A stretch of DNA of 8,251 bases from Erythrobacter sp. 34-65-8 (lineage in GTDB: Bacteria > Pseudomonadota > Alphaproteobacteria > Sphingomonadales > Sphingomonadaceae): positions 1 to 8,251 of the forward strand of contig NCJP01000059.1 of assembly GCA_002278985.1 (NCBI GenBank), given 5' to 3'. This document shows, in pieces, positions 5,720 to 8,251 of the stretch. Position numbers and translations under genes: made by a program. Position 1 is the first letter of the stretch. The number at the start of each line of letters is the position of its first letter. The notes under the pieces are model-generated. The model ran no database searches. It had not been told where the DNA came from and was given only the letters and a program-made list of their open reading frames with translations.

Positions 5720-6147
5720 TCCAGTCTGCCATCCTGCAACCCGTCGTCGCGCTGGCGGCATGGACCATGGTCATGTGGCTGTGGATGTACGCCACCCGCA
5801 TCCCCGCGATGAGCAAGGCCGGGATCGACGGGACCAAGCTGGTCGGCTCCGATGGGGCCAGCCTGCGCGCAAAGCTGCCTGAGGACGTCAGCTGGAAGGC
5901 CGACAACTACAACCACCTCCACGAAGCGCCGACGGTGTTCTACGCCGTCGCGCTGGTGCTGGCTCTGGTTGGCGCGGGCGACGGGCAGAACGCGCTGCTG
6001 GCGTGGATCTACGTCGGCCTGCGGGTGGCGCACTCGCTGGTGCAGGCAACGGCTAACCGGGTGCTGGTGCGGTTCGTGCTGTTCGCCCTGTCCAGCCTGG
6101 TGCTGATGGTGCTGATCGCCAAGGCGGCGCTGGCGGTGTTCGGCTAG
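5716..6147 (+). CDS. MAPEG family membrane protein (second of a tandem pair)
   Basis: This 143-residue paralog of the preceding gene has the same four-segment layout. The signature loop is WKADNYNHLHEAPTVFY (60-76) with N64 and E70. The shared C-terminal block reads AWIYVGLRVAHSLVQATAN (96-114), then VRFVLF. The 17-base run starting GCGTGGATCTAC is identical in both genes (5549 and 6001), supporting duplication. The ATG at 5716 overlaps the TGA of the first gene, with a GGAG (5702-5705) 10 bases upstream. MAPEG proteins generally act as trimers, so a mixed trimer is possible but is inference. It ends 9 bp from the convergent trxB gene, with no clear terminator in the gap. Confidence 0.87.
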   Translation: MIQSAILQPVVALAAWTMVMWLWMYATRIPAMSKAGIDGTKLVGSDGASLRAKLPEDVSWKADNYNHLHEAPTVFYAVALVLALVGAGDGQNALLAWIYVGLRVAHSLVQATANRVLVRFVLFALSSLVLMVLIAKAALAVFG

Positions 6148-6156
6148 GCTGTTCTG

Positions 6157-7137
6157 CTACGCTGTGGCAGCAGCGTGGGCATGTCCCTGAACGTCAATGG
6201 CAAGGCCGGACAGGAACCGCTCGGCATCGAGCGCGGCCATGCAGCCGGTGCCGGCCGCGGTGACGGCCTGCCGGTAGGTGTGGTCCATCACATCGCCGCA
6301 GGCAAACACGCCCGGTACCGCCGTCTTGGGCGTGCCCGGTTCGACCAGCAGGTACCCGCTCGCATCCATCGGCAGCTTGCCCTTGAACAGCTCGGTCGCG
6401 GGCGCATGGCCGATGGCGACGAAGGCCCCGTCGACATGCAGTTCACTCGCCTCGCCCGTCGCCGTGTCGCGCAGAGCAAGGTGGGTAAGGCCGCCGGATG
6501 CAGGGTTGCCCTCGAAGCTCGACACCGCCTTGTTCCACAGCACTGTGATCTTCGGATTGGCGAACAACCGGTCCTGCAGGATCCGCTCCGACCGCAGCGA
6601 GTCGCGCCGGTGGATCAGGGTCACATCGTCGGAATGGTTGGTGAGGTAGAGCGCTTCCTCGACCGCGGTGTTGCCGCCGCCGATCACCGCGACCTTCTTG
6701 CCGCGGTAGAAGAACCCGTCACAGGTGGCGCAGGCTGACACGCCCTTGCCGCCCAGCTCCTGCTCGCCCGGAACGCCCAGCCACTTGGCCTGGGCGCCGG
6801 TGGCGATCACCAGCGTTTCGCCGATGTACTCGTCACCGCTGTCGCCGATCGCGCGGAACGGCGGGCCGGACAGGTCAACCGAGACGATCGTGTCCCACAT
6901 GGTGCGGGTGCCGACGTGTTCGGCCTGCTTCTGCATCTGCTCCATCAGCCACGGCCCCTGGATCACATCGGCAAAACCGGGGTAGTTCTCCACATCGGTG
7001 GTGATGGTCAGCTGCCCACCCGGCTGGATGCCCTGAACCACGATCGGTGCCAGCATGGCACGCGCGCCATAGATAGCGGCGGTGTAGCCGGCCGGGCCGG
7101 AGCCGATGATGAGCATCTTGGTGTGGTGGGTTGCCAT
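6157..7137 (-). CDS. trxB: Thioredoxin-disulfide reductase
   Basis: This is a 326-residue low-molecular-weight thioredoxin reductase, a cytoplasmic FAD enzyme that passes electrons from NADPH to oxidised thioredoxin. Visible motifs are the FAD-binding GSGPAG at 12-17, the redox-active CATC at 136-139 followed by D140, the NADPH-binding GGGNTA at 153-158, HRRD at 176-179 for the NADP phosphate, and ACGDV at 279-283 closing the FAD site. Length and motif order fit the family fully. The ATG at 7137 has only a weak GGA-like ribosome binding site. The phosphatase gene ends 35 bp upstream on the same strand, so the two may be cotranscribed. The C-terminus carries a short Ala/His-rich tail (HAHAAATA). 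Confidence 0.96.
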   Translation of the reverse strand: MATHHTKMLIIGSGPAGYTAAIYGARAMLAPIVVQGIQPGGQLTITTDVENYPGFADVIQGPWLMEQMQKQAEHVGTRTMWDTIVSVDLSGPPFRAIGDSGDEYIGETLVIATGAQAKWLGVPGEQELGGKGVSACATCDGFFYRGKKVAVIGGGNTAVEEALYLTNHSDDVTLIHRRDSLRSERILQDRLFANPKITVLWNKAVSSFEGNPASGGLTHLALRDTATGEASELHVDGAFVAIGHAPATELFKGKLPMDASGYLLVEPGTPKTAVPGVFACGDVMDHTYRQAVTAAGTGCMAALDAERFLSGLAIDVQGHAHAAATA

Positions 7138-7172
7138 GGGTCGGGTCCGTGTTCGCGTGAGGCGGAATGTGG

Positions 7173-7952
7173 TTACGCTTCGAGGAGGCGCAAGCGCAGC
7201 GCCTCGCGGGTCTCGGGGGTCACTCCAAGCACGTCTTCGAGGAAGGCGTCGAGGCTGCCGTGCGCGGCTTCCACAGCTTCGCGCATGGCTTCGAGATAGC
7301 GCGCATCGACTCCCATCAGCACACGGATGGTCTCGTCGCTGATCTGGCCATACTTGCTGCGGATTGCATGGCTCCCGGCGGCAATTCGCGCGTCAATATT
7401 GCCCGCGGTGTTGGTGAGGAGAAAGTCCTCGATCGCGTCGTCCCAGTGGACACCCAGCGCATGATGCAGCAGGGCGACGGACATACCGGTGCGGTCCTTG
7501 CCCGCGAGGCAATGGACCAGGCTTGCCCCCTCGCTGCCGGCCAGCACCGCGAAGTAGCGCCGCATGACCCACAGCACCGGCTCGCGACCCGGCAGGTTGC
7601 GGTAGATCCGCTCCATCGCACGGTGCGCCCCCTCTTCATCGAGCACACCGTTTGCAGCCTCCAGATGGGGAGCAAGATTGGCGGTCTCGCCGTCATAGAA
7701 ATGTACCTCGGCCGCGAACCCTTCCGGGCGGCGGCAAGGCGCATGGCTGCGCTCGCTGGCGCCGCGGAAATCGATCACATGGGCCAGCGCCAGCCGGTCA
7801 AGTGCGGCCAGATCCGCTTCGGTCGCATCCACGTGCTGGCCGGAGCGCCACAGCACACCGCGCTTGAGCCTCCCGCCCCCGGCAAGCGGGTAGCCGCCGT
7901 AGTCACGGAAGTTGTGGACGCCTTCGAGCGGCAGGACGCGGTTGTCGTTCAT
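7173..7952 (-). CDS. Tyrosine/dual-specificity protein phosphatase (Y_phosphatase3 type)
   Basis: This is a 259-residue cysteine-dependent phosphatase of the bacterial family with the P-loop HCxxGKDRTG. HCLAGKDRTG is at 147-156, with C148 the nucleophile and R154 the phosphate-binding arginine. The N-terminus NFRDYGGY (14-21) and LWRSG (34-38) are typical of the family, and DFRG at 61-64 fits the region before the general acid. It has no signal peptide and should be cytoplasmic. Relatives act on phosphotyrosine or phosphoinositides; the substrate here is unknown. I chose the ATG at 7952 because NRVLPLEGVHNFRDYGGY follows at once. A GTG at 7976 would add eight residues and start inside a strong hairpin. 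No clear Shine-Dalgarno is present, and a perfect 7-bp hairpin sits 4 bases upstream of the ATG. It is followed by trxB. Confidence 0.9.
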   Translation of the reverse strand: MNDNRVLPLEGVHNFRDYGGYPLAGGGRLKRGVLWRSGQHVDATEADLAALDRLALAHVIDFRGASERSHAPCRRPEGFAAEVHFYDGETANLAPHLEAANGVLDEEGAHRAMERIYRNLPGREPVLWVMRRYFAVLAGSEGASLVHCLAGKDRTGMSVALLHHALGVHWDDAIEDFLLTNTAGNIDARIAAGSHAIRSKYGQISDETIRVLMGVDARYLEAMREAVEAAHGSLDAFLEDVLGVTPETREALRLRLLEA

Positions 7953-7956
7953 GCCG

Positions 7957-7998
7957 GGGCGCTTGCCAGCGCCCACGCATCAACGCAAGCGCCCTTGC
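7957..7998 (-). repeat. Mutually exclusive hairpins between the monooxygenase and phosphatase genes
   Basis: Two local hairpins lie here: 7985-7989 with 7994-7998 (5 bp, loop 4) and 7957-7963 with 7968-7974 (7 bp, loop 4). A third, competing stem is perfect over 10 bp: GCAAGCGCCC (7985-7994) with GGGCGCTTGC (7957-7966), leaving an 18-base loop. The segment begins 3 bases after the upstream stop codon and ends 4 bases before the phosphatase ATG. No T run follows. It may be a transcript end or stabiliser, or a switch over the phosphatase ribosome binding site. Confidence 0.55.
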
Positions 7999-8001
7999 CG
8001 C

Positions 8002-8251
8002 TTACCCGAAATCGAGCGGCGCGTGCTGGATATGCGGCAGGACATGGCGCGCGAACAGGTCGCACTCGGTCGCATGCGGATAGCCGGACAGGATGAACGC
8101 CTCGATCCCTTCCGCCTGGTAGGCGCGCAGCTTCGCCAGCACCTGGTCCGGCGTGCCGACAATCGCCGCCCCGCAACCAGAACGCGCTCGGCCGATGCCG
8201 GTCCACAGGTTGTCTTCGACGAACCCGTCCCCGCCAGCCGCCCCGCGCAGC
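8002..8251 (-). CDS. ssuD: SsuD-like LLM-class flavin-dependent monooxygenase (partial, C-terminal 82 residues)
   Basis: Only the C-terminal part is in the window; the start lies beyond base 8251. The visible residues include NLWTGIGRARSG, then AAIVGTPDQVLAKLRAYQAEG and FILSGYPHATECDLFARHVLP. This pattern matches the end of alkanesulfonate monooxygenase SsuD: NLW-G-G--R-G-G, a VG-P-V helix, and -F--SGYPH-EE. SsuD uses reduced FMN to cleave sulfonates to aldehyde and sulfite. Other luciferase-like enzymes, such as dimethyl sulfone monooxygenase, share this tail, so the substrate is not certain. The gene ends with TAA at 8004-8002, 49 bp before the phosphatase start on the same strand. Confidence 0.8.
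   Translation of the reverse strand, partial: LRGAAGGDGFVEDNLWTGIGRARSGCGAAIVGTPDQVLAKLRAYQAEGIEAFILSGYPHATECDLFARHVLPHIQHAPLDFG

Noticed and set aside
6148..6156. Bidirectional terminator between the second MAPEG gene and trxB
   Set aside because: The gap is only 9 bp, and the nearby GCTG-TGG-CAGC hairpin is short, lies inside the trxB coding region and has no T run.
7167..8096. A 309-codon plus-strand frame opposite the phosphatase gene
   Set aside because: It crosses two well-supported minus-strand genes and their gap, shows no recognisable domain, and is best explained as an antisense shadow.

Overview
The window is a high-GC stretch (most genes about 60-70% G+C by hand count) with tightly packed genes. 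The proteins look alphaproteobacterial, most likely Sphingomonadales (Novosphingobium/Erythrobacter-like). That placement is my judgement from protein style, not a search.

Left part (1-4014, minus strand) is a polyamine synthesis block. In transcription order it holds a saccharopine-dehydrogenase-family carboxy(nor)spermidine synthase (4014-2779), a small GxxExxY protein gene (2728-2342), carboxynorspermidine decarboxylase nspC (2275-1103), a rho-independent terminator, and an ornithine/lysine decarboxylase of PLP fold III (956 to beyond base 1). Together these would make putrescine from ornithine, condense it with aspartate semialdehyde, and decarboxylate the product to spermidine. This is the aspartate-semialdehyde route, which does not use S-adenosylmethionine.

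The most striking object is in the middle of that block. The GxxExxY gene is about 52% G+C and is bounded by a 38-bp inverted repeat (35/38 identical, 2299-2336 and 2736-2773). The 475-bp unit begins 5 bp after the stop codon of the synthase gene and ends 23 bp before the nspC start. It looks like a small inserted cassette with terminal inverted repeats and no transposase.

Centre (4015-6147) starts with a 232-bp divergent intergenic region holding a 17-bp imperfect inverted repeat. It is followed on the plus strand by a threonine/serine dehydratase-like PLP enzyme and two tandem, overlapping MAPEG-family membrane protein genes that are clear paralogs.

Right part (6157-8251, minus strand) holds, in transcription order, the C-terminal end of an SsuD-like flavin-dependent monooxygenase, a DSP-type tyrosine phosphatase and thioredoxin reductase trxB. 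trxB converges on the second MAPEG gene with 9 bp between the stop codons. The gap between the monooxygenase and phosphatase genes contains a set of mutually exclusive hairpins. No tRNA, rRNA, CRISPR array, transposase or phage gene was seen. The longest gene-free gap is 232 bp.
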